Source: Cyclobacterium jeungdonense
GTDB lineage: Bacteria > Bacteroidota > Bacteroidia > Cytophagales > Cyclobacteriaceae
Direction of reading: 5' to 3'
Assembly (NCBI RefSeq): GCF_010994275.1
Contig: NZ_WMCD01000007.1
Span: forward strand, 124,001-188,000
DNA length: 64,000 nt
Positions 8,924-17,863 of the stretch are shown here, piece after piece. The notes under the pieces are model-generated. The model ran no database searches, had not been told where the DNA came from, and saw nothing but the letters and a program-made list of their open reading frames with translations. The position numbers were made by a program, and so were the translations under genes. Numbering within the stretch: position 1 is the stretch's first letter; the number at the start of each line of letters is the position of its first letter.

Positions 8924-10372
8924 CTACCAACCTGGGTTCTGTTCCAAATTGGGGTTCAATTGGGTTTGCATATCCGGAATAGGAAAGGTTACCATAAAGT
9001 CTTCCACATTTTTTCCTTGAGCCCGCATTTTATCCAAAAACAAGTTTCTTCTTTTTAAATCCCATGCTCTTTGATTTTCAAAGGCCAACTCGAATCTCCT
9101 TTCTTCCAAAACAGCTGTTCTGAATTGATCTTGGGTGAGTGCATTGAGGTCCGGTAAATCGGATTCAACGCCATTTCTCGCTCTTTCCCTTACCCTATTT
9201 ATCCATTCGTATTTCTTAGGATTGTTCGGGTCGGTTTCATTTAAAGCTTCAGCGGCAATTAATAAAATATCAGCATACCTGAATACCGTGTAATTTACGC
9301 CACTTTGCAATTCCCCTTCCCTGTCATTAAATTTACTAATATAATAGGGGAAACTTCCTCCATATACCTCCTGCATGGTAATGATACCGGTGACACCATC
9401 AATATGTTCATAATGGTCAGCTATAGTCATTGATCTCCTATAAGATACTGGATTTTCGGCTATGAATTCTGCTGAAGGTGCATAGGAACCTGGAACGGTC
9501 GTTCCCGCCCAAAATGAATTTCCATAAGGTCCTGAAGGAGCTCTGGGCCCATACCTGCCGGGTAAGGGGTTATTGCTTTCCCCACTCAGATATTGAATTT
9601 GATAGATATGTTCCGGGCTATTATCATTTTCGGGTTTAAAAAGGTCTGCGTAGTCGTCTAGCAATCTATACCTACCGGAATTGATTACCGTCTCCGCATG
9701 AGCAAGGGCATTTTGAAAATCATTTCTAAATAAATACACCCTTGCCAACAATGCGTTTGCAATATCTGAATTTAACCGTCCTGAAGGACTTGTAGGCTCC
9801 AATTCGTCCGCTGCAACTTGCAGATCCTGAATGATAAAATCAAAGACGGCATCCTCTGTAGATCTTGGTTCGTAAATATTATCAAAACCAACGGTGGGTG
9901 AATCATATAACGGAACTCCACCCATTGCCCGAGCCAGGTGAAAATAGTAAAATGCTCGCAAAGCCCTGGCTTCTGCTATGATATCCGCTTTTCTTCCACC
10001 TTCAAAATCAATTCCCTCTGTATAAAGGATCACTTCATTGGCGCGGTTAATTGCCGAATAGCATTGCGACCAAAGTCCGTTAGTGACTTCGCTATTGAAC
10101 GTAAATTCATCCCATTCAAATGCATCCGGAACAATGGGAGATATGGTCATATCATCTGCAACCATCTCTCCATAATTGGGCGCTTGTGATACCAATCCAT
10201 AAAGATTGCTATAGGCACCATAGAGTCCTACCAGCGCATCTTCTTCCGACTGATAAAAATTAGCCAGGCTAATATTACTTGGCGGGTCTTCTTGAAGGAG
10301 ATTATTGCATCCCTTCAAGGGAAATATCGCCAAAATAATTATATAAATTCTATTTTTTAGTATGTTTTTCAT
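8924..10372 (-). CDS. susD: SusD-like glycan-binding lipoprotein (PUL A)
   Basis: Outer-membrane surface lipoprotein that partners SusC to capture glycan. The chosen ATG at 10,372 gives a compact lipoprotein signal (hydrophobic core then LKGC). TTG and ATG codons 12-18 bases upstream are in frame but fit worse. The SusD family shows in the N-terminal SLANFYQSEEDALVGLYGAY, the TPR-like EARALRAFYYFHLARAMGGVPL segment, and the C-terminal LAFENQRAWDLKRR and LNPNLEQNPGW ending. It starts about 18 bases after the susC stop, so the two should be cotranslated. Confidence 0.96.
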   Translation of the reverse strand: MKNILKNRIYIIILAIFPLKGCNNLLQEDPPSNISLANFYQSEEDALVGLYGAYSNLYGLVSQAPNYGEMVADDMTISPIVPDAFEWDEFTFNSEVTNGLWSQCYSAINRANEVILYTEGIDFEGGRKADIIAEARALRAFYYFHLARAMGGVPLYDSPTVGFDNIYEPRSTEDAVFDFIIQDLQVAADELEPTSPSGRLNSDIANALLARVYLFRNDFQNALAHAETVINSGRYRLLDDYADLFKPENDNSPEHIYQIQYLSGESNNPLPGRYGPRAPSGPYGNSFWAGTTVPGSYAPSAEFIAENPVSYRRSMTIADHYEHIDGVTGIITMQEVYGGSFPYYISKFNDREGELQSGVNYTVFRYADILLIAAEALNETDPNNPKKYEWINRVRERARNGVESDLPDLNALTQDQFRTAVLEERRFELAFENQRAWDLKRRNLFLDKMRAQGKNVEDFMVTFPIPDMQTQLNPNLEQNPGW

Positions 10373-10390
10373 GATTTGGTCCATCTTCAA

Positions 10391-13300
10391 TTAAAATCCT
10401 AATTTCACGCCTATCCTGACACTTTTTGACATGGGGTAAGCTCCATTGTCAACACCCATTTGTACATTACTTGAGGCATATAAATCCACTTCCGGATCAA
10501 AACCTGTATAATTAGTGAAGGTGAACAGGTTATCTCCAGCAACGTATACTTGTGCATTTCTAATGCGGTTCATTCCCATAAAACTGGGAGGTAAATTATA
10601 GGACAAATTAATCGTCTTTACTCTTAAAAATGAGCCATCCAAAACATCTCTATCACTAAAATTTTTCCATTCACCAGCATTGGTTATCGGGGCTTCAATG
10701 GTATTGCTTGTACCAGGTCCGGTCCACCTCTCCTCGAAAAAGACTTTGTAAACATTGTGCTTCTGGGGTTGGGCCAATAACCCTATCCTGTTCATATCAG
10801 CTATATCGTTTCCATAGACACCATGGATAAAAACAGAAAGAGTAAGGTTTTTATAAGAGAAATCGTTTGAAAAACCATAGATAAAGTCCGGATTGGGGTC
10901 TCCTATAATCTCCCTATCGTCATCATTTCGTCGAAAACCATCCCCATTTAAATCGGCATATTTAGGTAAACCTGGTCTATTGATACCTCCAACGGTATTT
11001 CCTGCAGCAATGATTTCTTCTTCTGTCTGCCAGATTCCTGCAAACCTGTATCCATAAAATAAACCTAAGGGCCGTCCTGGTTGTGCAATGGTCTGGCCAT
11101 GTGCGGACTCCCCTCTTCCTATTCCAAACAGAAGCCGATCTGTTCCATCAGCTAAAGAAAGTAACTTGTTTCTATTAAAAGACATATTAAAAGAGGAATT
11201 CCAAGTCACCTCTCCAAAAGTATTGTTTACACCAATTTGAAACTCAAAACCTTTATTTTCTACCGAACCGATATTTTGAACCGATGTTCCATACCCTGAT
11301 TGATTTGGTATGGTTACATTAAGCAAAAGGTCATCTGTTTTCTTAATGTAGTAATCAGCGGAAAAATTAACCCTTCCTTCTGCAAACGCAGCATCCAATC
11401 CAATGTTGAATTGGGCCGTCTTTTCCCATTTTAAATCCGGGTTAGGTATTCTATTAGGAACCAAGCCAATTACTGGTGCTCCATTGATGATCGGTCTTAC
11501 GGTATTATAAAGAGCCAATGAAGAGTAGGGACTAATATTTTCGTTTCCCGTTACACCATAGGAGGATCTTATTTTAAGATCCTCAATGGTATTTAACTGT
11601 TTGATGAAATTTTCATCACCCAACCTCCAGGCAAATGCTGCCGAAGGGAATACCCCCCATTTATTTTCATCTCCAAATTTTGATGAACCATCCCTCCTTA
11701 CAGTACCAGTAAAAATATATTTGTCATTATAAATGTAATTCAACCTCCCTATGTAAGATAACAACGCAGTATTTATTGCATTACTTTCAGAAGGCCTGGG
11801 ATTGGCGCCAATTCCTAAATTATTGAATTTAAGTTTATTGGTAAAGAATTCGTCTGTTCTACTCAATACGCTTTCGGTCTCTCTGGTTTGTATTGTATAT
11901 CCCAAAAGACCATTTAACCTATGCTTTGACCCAAGCTCACGATTGTAGGACAAGGTATATTCCTGAAGCCAATTGTTACTTTGAATCGTGCCAATAGATG
12001 CCACTCCTAAATTGGGGAGGGCTTGTGTTTCGGCAGTATTGGGTATGTATACATCACGTTTGGAATTGATCACATCTGTTCCAAAATTAGTCTTGAAGTC
12101 AAGCCCATCCATAATATTGAAAACCACAAAAGCATTACTTAACACCCTGGTGGTTTCGGTTATATCTGTACGAGTTCTTGCAATGGAAACAGGGTTTTCG
12201 AGGATTTTAACTGTTTCGTCGTGATTATGCAGGTAATTCCCATCTTCGTCGTAGACTGGGATTACCGGTGTAGTCGTTAGCGCATTCCAAAGAGGTGAAT
12301 CATGTTGAAACCCACTTCCGTCTGACGGTACTGCGTCATTGATGGACTTATTGACATTTAAATTAATCCCTGCTTTGACCCTTTCATTTATTTTTTGGTC
12401 TAAATTAAATTTTAATCCTCCTCTTTTGAAATTCGATTCGATGATAATTCCATCCTGATCCAAATAATTTCCTGAAACCAGGTATTTGGTATTTTCGGTG
12501 CCGCCGGAAAGAGAAAGATTATAGGTATGGGTAAGGGCAGTTCTGAAAATCTGATCTTGCCAATCAGTTCCTTCACCTAATTCTTCAGGAAGCGGTTTAC
12601 TGATTCCATCATATATCAATGGTTGATTATTATTGACTGCCCACTCATTCGTAAGAATTGCCAGTTCTTCAGCATTGGCCAGATCTAGTTTTTTTCTAAC
12701 GTTTGCGACATTCAATGAATAATCAAAATCAATTTTTGCACTTCCAAGTTTACCCCTTTTGGTAGTAATCAATACCACCCCATTGGCCCCGCGAGCTCCG
12801 TAAATGGCGGTTGCAGAAGCATCCTTTAGTATTTCAATGGATTCTATTTCACTGGGGCTGATAGAGGAAAGAGGATCTGCAGCCAGGGCATTGTTTCCTG
12901 CTCCACCTGGGGTTGTATTGATGTTATCGATCGGAAATCCGTCAATCACATACAAAGGATCGCTGGAAGCATTAATGGAGTTTGTACCCCTGATTCTTAT
13001 TTTCATTCCTCCTCCCGGGGCATTTGAGGCTGCTCTTATATCCACCCCTGCGGCTCTTCCCTGCATGGATTGGATCAAGGTATTTGCAGGCGTCTTTTGC
13101 ATGTCTTCACCTTTTACAGATGAAACGGCTCCGCTTAAATCAGACTTCTGCTGGGTTCCGTACCCAACTACCACTACTTCTTCCAGCGACGATTGATCCT
13201 CCATGAGCGTGATGGAAAGGTCCGTTTGATTTCCTACGGTAATGCGCTGGGACTGGTAGCCGATAAAGGAAATCAACAAAACAGAACCTTCTTCTGCTTC

Positions 13301-13822
13301 CAGAATGAATTTTCCATCAATGTCCGTGGCGGTGCCCGTAGTGGTGCCTTCAATCAATACCGTGGCCCCGGGAATGGGGTCCCCATTTTCATCGGTTACG
13401 GTTCCCCTTATTTCTACCGCTACTTTAGAAACCGACACAATGGGTTTCTCCTGTCCTTTCCGGTGCGCCTGTACATGGATGTTATGGTTAATTTGCTTGA
13501 AATCCAATCCGGATTGCCGGGCGATCTCCACCAATACCTCATAAAGGCTTTGGTTCTTGTCCTCAACGAAAATAGGAGGCAAATCTCTGACTTCCCTTGT
13601 AAGGTAAACAAAGGTGAAATCGGATACTCCTTCAATCCTATTGAATGCATCCTTAACTGAGACTCCTTCCAGGGGCAGCCTGACCACCACCTCTTCTATG
13701 CTTTTGATCTGAGCATTGCCATTCGAGGCAACTAAAAAGCCCATGGTCAAACACTGGAAAAGAAAAGCATAGGTAAATAATTTGCTCATGCGTATAACAT
13801 GCCTAAGTATAAGATTTTTCAT
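10391..13822 (-). CDS. susC: SusC-like TonB-dependent transporter with STN domain (PUL A)
   Basis: A 1143-residue outer-membrane importer. The signal peptide is followed by an STN signalling domain (about 45-115), a carboxypeptidase-regulatory-like beta domain (about 135-215, DENGDPIPGATV), the Bacteroidota motif SLEEVVVVGYGTQ, a plug with AIYGARGANGVVLITTKRG, and a 22-strand barrel ending in Phe. The STN domain predicts contact with the FecR protein encoded just upstream and thus ECF sigma control. The 5' leader contains a hairpin pair and a plus-strand terminator, interpreted here as an antisense RNA. About 245 bases coding for the beta domain are nearly identical to the PUL B susC. Confidence 0.97.
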   Translation of the reverse strand: MKNLILRHVIRMSKLFTYAFLFQCLTMGFLVASNGNAQIKSIEEVVVRLPLEGVSVKDAFNRIEGVSDFTFVYLTREVRDLPPIFVEDKNQSLYEVLVEIARQSGLDFKQINHNIHVQAHRKGQEKPIVSVSKVAVEIRGTVTDENGDPIPGATVLIEGTTTGTATDIDGKFILEAEEGSVLLISFIGYQSQRITVGNQTDLSITLMEDQSSLEEVVVVGYGTQQKSDLSGAVSSVKGEDMQKTPANTLIQSMQGRAAGVDIRAASNAPGGGMKIRIRGTNSINASSDPLYVIDGFPIDNINTTPGGAGNNALAADPLSSISPSEIESIEILKDASATAIYGARGANGVVLITTKRGKLGSAKIDFDYSLNVANVRKKLDLANAEELAILTNEWAVNNNQPLIYDGISKPLPEELGEGTDWQDQIFRTALTHTYNLSLSGGTENTKYLVSGNYLDQDGIIIESNFKRGGLKFNLDQKINERVKAGINLNVNKSINDAVPSDGSGFQHDSPLWNALTTTPVIPVYDEDGNYLHNHDETVKILENPVSIARTRTDITETTRVLSNAFVVFNIMDGLDFKTNFGTDVINSKRDVYIPNTAETQALPNLGVASIGTIQSNNWLQEYTLSYNRELGSKHRLNGLLGYTIQTRETESVLSRTDEFFTNKLKFNNLGIGANPRPSESNAINTALLSYIGRLNYIYNDKYIFTGTVRRDGSSKFGDENKWGVFPSAAFAWRLGDENFIKQLNTIEDLKIRSSYGVTGNENISPYSSLALYNTVRPIINGAPVIGLVPNRIPNPDLKWEKTAQFNIGLDAAFAEGRVNFSADYYIKKTDDLLLNVTIPNQSGYGTSVQNIGSVENKGFEFQIGVNNTFGEVTWNSSFNMSFNRNKLLSLADGTDRLLFGIGRGESAHGQTIAQPGRPLGLFYGYRFAGIWQTEEEIIAAGNTVGGINRPGLPKYADLNGDGFRRNDDDREIIGDPNPDFIYGFSNDFSYKNLTLSVFIHGVYGNDIADMNRIGLLAQPQKHNVYKVFFEERWTGPGTSNTIEAPITNAGEWKNFSDRDVLDGSFLRVKTINLSYNLPPSFMGMNRIRNAQVYVAGDNLFTFTNYTGFDPEVDLYASSNVQMGVDNGAYPMSKSVRIGVKLGF

Positions 13823-13835
13823 ATCTTTACATGGT

Positions 13836-13950
13836 TTATTTTGGCTATTGTGTAAATGGTTGAATAAACTGGCATCGGGTACTGATTGGCGTCAAATGCC
13901 CCGATGTTTTACTACTTCCGAAGGTGTTACAGCACCTTCGGTTTTTTTTT
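13836..13950 (+). ncRNA. Predicted antisense sRNA over the susC leader (PUL A)
   Basis: The plus strand carries a terminator hairpin with no plus-strand gene to end: CCGAAGGTG (13,918-13,926) pairs with CACCTTCGG (13,933-13,941), then nine T. A second stem, CATCGGG (13,873-13,879) with CCCGATG (13,900-13,906), precedes it. A near-consensus -7 box TATCTTTA begins at 13,822, exactly the first base of the susC start codon, which would put the 5' end near 13,836. PUL B has the same arrangement. Antisense sRNAs at this site are known from Bacteroides PULs (DonS type). The 5' end is an estimate. Confidence 0.6.
13918..13950 (+). terminator. Rho-independent terminator, antisense to susC leader
   Basis: A perfect 9-bp stem with a 6-base loop followed by nine T on the plus strand. 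On the minus strand no T-run follows the hairpin, so it does not suit fecR termination. It lies 45 bases from the fecR stop codon. Confidence 0.8.
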
Positions 13951-13994
13951 GTTGTTAATCTGAATTAGTTTTTCATAGGCAGTAGTGTTTTGGG

Positions 13995-15086
13995 TTAATA
14001 CCTGAATTTTATGCTGACCTGGTCCTTTTCAATCCTGAAATCAAGCCCAGCCGTATAGCTCAGGCCTTCCAGCACGTTTTCCAGTGTCTCATTATGGAAT
14101 TTCCCCGAAAGGTGCATTCCTGGTTTAGGTTGGTTTTGAAAGTGAAATTTGACCCCGTACCAGTTTTCCAGGGCCCTGATGGCTTCCGCCAATTTCGTGT
14201 CATCAAACACGATGGTTTTTCTGGTCCAGGCCAGGATAACTTCTTCATCAAATGTATCCATTGAAACTGCCAATTTATCCGGGCTAATAATGACAGCCTT
14301 CTTTGGAGACAATATGATTTCCTCCGTTTCTGAATTAGGCAATTCAATGGCTACCTTGCCGGTCATTAATGAAACCATTTGCTTTTCATCCTTATAGGCC
14401 ATGATATTAAAAGAAGTGCCCAATGCAGTGGTATGGATCCCTCCTGCATTTACCGTAAAGGGCCGAACTGCGTCATGTGCAACTTCAAAAAAAGCTTCAC
14501 CCTCCAAAAAGACATCCCGAACCTCTTTGAACCTGCCCTCCTCATAGGATAAACTGCTTCCCGCATTAAGCATTACCCTTGTTCCATCAGCCAGGGAAAT
14601 ACTAGACTTTACACCGGGTGGGTTATTGAAAACAACCTTCTTCACGGGTTGAGGAATCTCTAAAGTTGGTTCAGGTAGCGTATAGCGGCTTGCAAAAAAA
14701 CCTAAACCCAGTGATATCAGCAATATGGAGGCAATTCGCCAAAAATAGCCTATCTGAAAAGAATCCTGAGTACTGGAGGGCTTCTTTTTTACAATCCCTT
14801 GCCTGATAGGCACCACCTTTACAAATTGCTCTTGTTGGTCTTCTTTAGTGGTATTGGTCTCTATATTGTCCCAGATCTCCTTATATTCCTTATCCTGAAG
14901 CGGGTATTGGTTTGAAAACAACTCCAGAATAAGTTCCCTGGCCAGCTCCACGTCCTTCACAGATGTCGGGTTATCGGACAAATAGTGCTTCCAGGTTTTA
15001 TTACGTTCTAAATTTGGATTTAATACCCAATTCCTAAACTCTGCATTTAGCACCAGGCCTTTGACTGTATCGTTGTAAATATCCAT
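13995..15086 (-). CDS. fecR: FecR-family anti-sigma factor (PUL A)
   Basis: Inner-membrane anti-sigma regulator of 363 residues. The cytoplasmic N-terminal part (1-110) should bind the ECF sigma factor. One membrane segment is at about 112-132 (IASILLISLGLGFFASRY). The periplasmic FecR domain follows (about 165-265, ISLADGTRVMLNAGSSLSY), then a C-terminal DUF4974-type domain ending at residue 363 (ALENWYGVKFHF, FHNETLENVLEGL) expected to meet the STN domain of SusC. It sits between its sigma gene (92 bases) and susC (172 bases). Confidence 0.95.
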   Translation of the reverse strand: MDIYNDTVKGLVLNAEFRNWVLNPNLERNKTWKHYLSDNPTSVKDVELARELILELFSNQYPLQDKEYKEIWDNIETNTTKEDQQEQFVKVVPIRQGIVKKKPSSTQDSFQIGYFWRIASILLISLGLGFFASRYTLPEPTLEIPQPVKKVVFNNPPGVKSSISLADGTRVMLNAGSSLSYEEGRFKEVRDVFLEGEAFFEVAHDAVRPFTVNAGGIHTTALGTSFNIMAYKDEKQMVSLMTGKVAIELPNSETEEIILSPKKAVIISPDKLAVSMDTFDEEVILAWTRKTIVFDDTKLAEAIRALENWYGVKFHFQNQPKPGMHLSGKFHNETLENVLEGLSYTAGLDFRIEKDQVSIKFRY

Positions 15087-15178
15087 TTAGGCATGTTTTC
15101 ATGGATAGGTGTCGGATAAATCAAAAATCTATCCTTTATTTTTTGGACTTTTTTCGAAAAAAATTAATCGCAGTTGCT

Positions 15179-15784
15179 TTACAGGGAAAAATAGAACGAA
15201 ATAAAGAGAATGTACAGATTTCTTAACTTGCATATGGCTTTCCAGCTCAGTGTATATACCGACTGAATATTGATACCCATCAGCTTGGCAACCTGTTCAT
15301 TGGGAAGGTTTTCGAAAAACACGTAGCGGATTACTTCCATCTGTCTGGGAGGAAGTTTGGAAAGGGCTTCTGACAATCTCCGGTTGTTGGCTTCTTCCTG
15401 ATGGAGGTGAATAATCCCGGACTCAGCTTCATTTTGAAAATATAGCGCATTTGCACCCAGTTCCTGGTCATTGGCATTTCGCTTTTTTTCCCTGGCCAAT
15501 TCCTTTTTGATTTTATTGGAAAGGGCTTTAAAAACATAGACTTTTACATTTTTGACGACTGCCCCGTTCTTTCTGTACCGCCAAATCTCGATAAAAAGTT
15601 CTTGAATGCAATCCTTGATCAGGGTCCGGTCAGGAACAATAGAAAGGCCAAAAGCCATCATTTCGAAGGCAAACAGGGCATAAAGACCCTCTAAACCCGT
15701 TTTATCATCCTGCTGAATTCGCATCCAGCAATCCTTGCTTTCAGCAACAGCCCTATCAGTAATATGGGAATGAGATTGGGTCAC
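15179..15784 (-). CDS. ECF sigma factor of PUL A
   Basis: A 201-residue extracytoplasmic-function sigma factor. Region 2 includes DCIQELFIEIWRYR. Region 4 includes LPPRQMEVIRYVFFENLPNEQVAKLMG and the INIQSVYTLSWKAICKLR recognition helix. The last 13 residues (NLYILFISFYFSL) are strongly hydrophobic, unlike the PUL B sigma factor but like the broken sigma at 62-733, and may mediate membrane association or tail-based control. It should direct transcription of susC/susD and the following sulfatase and glycosidase genes when FecR signals glycan capture. Confidence 0.93.
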   Translation of the reverse strand: MTQSHSHITDRAVAESKDCWMRIQQDDKTGLEGLYALFAFEMMAFGLSIVPDRTLIKDCIQELFIEIWRYRKNGAVVKNVKVYVFKALSNKIKKELAREKKRNANDQELGANALYFQNEAESGIIHLHQEEANNRRLSEALSKLPPRQMEVIRYVFFENLPNEQVAKLMGINIQSVYTLSWKAICKLRNLYILFISFYFSL

Positions 15785-16180
15785 TTTTGGGCTAATTTGG
15801 GTTTACTATTCAATAATAAAAAAAAATTTCGCACCAAACCAATTTTATTGGTATTAAAGTTGTTTTCACAAAGAAGTGAAGTACTTTTGATTAATTCAAT
15901 GGATTATAGAGAAGATACTACTATGGGTCAAAAATGCTTAAACCGGAAAACATAGATTATTGGGGAAGGGCAGGCACAAACAAGGTACACAGTTTTTACT
16001 TTTGAATTGAGTTGTACAGAATAAATCCTCAACCCCAGATCATCGGCCATGATTGGTAGGATGTTGTGGGGGGACCTGAATGTTTACCAAACGAATCAAT
16101 ACTATTAAGACAAAAAATGAAGAATGAATAAATTACCCGTTTTCCATTATTAAAATTGTTTAACCTAGGGTAATTCTCAT
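15785..16180. other. Intergenic junction between PUL B and PUL A
   Basis: A 396-base AT-rich stretch joining the end of PUL B to the sigma promoter region of PUL A. It contains a short sulfatase relict, listed separately. The part next to the sigma gene has long A/T runs and should hold its promoter, but no clear CAAAnnTA (minus-strand -7) match was found. Confidence 0.5.
16018..16077 (-). pseudogene. Relict sulfatase N-terminus
   Basis: On the minus strand the codons from 16,074 to 16,030 read Ser-Pro-His-Asn-Ile-Leu-Pro-Ile-Met-Ala-Asp-Asp-Leu-Gly-Leu. This is the start of a formylglycine sulfatase (compare IMADDLGWGD in the gene at 7438-8862). A hydrophobic, signal-peptide-like stretch lies just upstream in another frame. 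No formylglycine motif follows. It lies in the operon direction after the sulfatase ending at 16,181, so it is probably the stub of a further PUL B sulfatase lost by deletion. Confidence 0.6.
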
Positions 16181-17806
16181 TTACTGTTTTTCGGGATAAC
16201 GGATCACTTCTACATCATTTTTCTGCCTTGGCCCGGGAGTACTTCTGCCATCAGTGATAAGTTTTTCCAACAGTTCCTCCATTTGTTTTACCCGGCCGGG
16301 TTCCAGGCTGGCCAGGTTTTGGGTTTCACCGGGGTCAGCAGCCATGTTGTAGAGTTGTACGGGCAATTCGCTTTCCCCGGGTGTCCAGCCACCTGACCCG
16401 GGACCTGCGATGTATTTCCAATTCCCTTGGCGCAAGCCAGGTAGGCCAGTTATCGAAGTGCTTACTGCATTTTGACGTACCTCCTGATTACCTCCCATTA
16501 GCAAAGGAAGCAGGCTGAAGCTATCTTCCCCTGCATCCTCAGAGATCTCGGCTCCTATGATCTCAGCAATAGTCGCCATTAGGTCTGCCTGATGAACCAA
16601 CTGGTCACAGGAACTCCCGGCTTGCACTTTTTCAGGCCACCTGACTATAAACGGGACACGGTGCCCTCCTTCCCATACATCTGATTTATAGCCCCGAAAA
16701 GGTCCGCTGGGATAGTGGCCTTTCTCTTCCATAGCCGCAATAGGAGGGTGATTACGATCCCATGGCCATCCTTTCATGCTCAGGTCATTGGCTTCCTCCT
16801 GGGTGGTATTGCCCACATAAGGAGCACAACCGTTATCACTGGTGAAGACCACCAGGGTATTTTCCATTACCCCGCTTTTTTCAAGGGCTTCGAGCACCCT
16901 TCCGACGAGCGCATCAGTCTCCATCACCATATCTGCATAAAGTGACAGGTTGCTTTTGCCCCACCATTCATTATTTACTGAAAGTGGTGTATGAGGTGAG
17001 GTTAACGGCAAATAAAGGAAAAAGGGATGAGCAGATTTTGCCTCGCGCTCAATATAGGCCGTCGATCTGGCAGCCAAAGTAGGCAGAATATCTTCCAGTG
17101 CCCAGTGCTCCCTCGCCGGACCCTGAAGGCTGGCCTGATTCCGCCCAAATAGGCTGGGCGCTCCGAACTCAGTGGGAATACCCACCGTTCTGTCATTTTC
17201 AATAAAACAAAAAGGGGGATGATTGGGAACATCCGTACCAAAGTATTCATCAAAACCAACAGCAGTCGGCCCACCTGGAATGGGTAGGGAAAAGGCCTCT
17301 TTCCAGGCTTTGCGTTGCTCCTTAGAGGCATTAACATCTTTCTTCTCCGATCGAAATAAATTCACTTGATCATCCGGAATGGGCCAGTCCCAGCCCAAAT
17401 GCCATTTACCAATACAAGCCGTTTGGTATTCATGCTGTTTTACCAGGCTGGCTAAGGTTAACCTTTCCTGGGTGATTAGTGGTTTTCCGTACAGCCCTAC
17501 AATTCCCTTTTGCAGCCTACTGCGCCAGTGATACCGGCCGGTGAGCAGGGTATACCGCGAAGGAGAACAAACCCCTGATGAAGAATGAGCATCTGTAAAA
17601 GACATTCCTTCCGAAGCCAATCGGTCAATATTGGGAGTAGGTATTTTTCCTCTTTCCGGGTTAAAGGATTGAACATCCCCATAACCCAGGTCATCGGCAT
17701 AAATAAACACAATATTTGGAAGTTGTTTATCTTTATTTTCCAGGTTACAAGACAGAAAACCTATAGCCACGAAAAGAAATGAAACGAAAATATTTTTTTT
17801 TAACAT
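16181..17806 (-). CDS. Sulfatase lipoprotein (CSPSR type)
   Basis: A 541-residue formylglycine sulfatase anchored as a lipoprotein (GFLSC, Cys20). Metal site Asp-Asp is at 38-39 (YADDLGYGDV). Formylglycine motif CSPSR is at 80-84 in the standard CxPSR form. IGKWHLGWDW, SPHTPL and TSDNGCAPYVG give the remaining active-site residues. The C-terminal GRSTPGPRQKND motif and GPGSGGW segment are shared with the neighbour at 17,864-19,423, so the two are paralogues (SulfAtlas S1_15-like by memory, not verified). Last intact gene of PUL B, 57 bases after that paralogue. Confidence 0.94.
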   Translation of the reverse strand: MLKKNIFVSFLFVAIGFLSCNLENKDKQLPNIVFIYADDLGYGDVQSFNPERGKIPTPNIDRLASEGMSFTDAHSSSGVCSPSRYTLLTGRYHWRSRLQKGIVGLYGKPLITQERLTLASLVKQHEYQTACIGKWHLGWDWPIPDDQVNLFRSEKKDVNASKEQRKAWKEAFSLPIPGGPTAVGFDEYFGTDVPNHPPFCFIENDRTVGIPTEFGAPSLFGRNQASLQGPAREHWALEDILPTLAARSTAYIEREAKSAHPFFLYLPLTSPHTPLSVNNEWWGKSNLSLYADMVMETDALVGRVLEALEKSGVMENTLVVFTSDNGCAPYVGNTTQEEANDLSMKGWPWDRNHPPIAAMEEKGHYPSGPFRGYKSDVWEGGHRVPFIVRWPEKVQAGSSCDQLVHQADLMATIAEIIGAEISEDAGEDSFSLLPLLMGGNQEVRQNAVSTSITGLPGLRQGNWKYIAGPGSGGWTPGESELPVQLYNMAADPGETQNLASLEPGRVKQMEELLEKLITDGRSTPGPRQKNDVEVIRYPEKQ

Positions 17807-17863
17807 TTTTAACTCCTTAAGTTGGTGTCATTTTATATAAATCCTAATTTCTTTCCAATCAGA

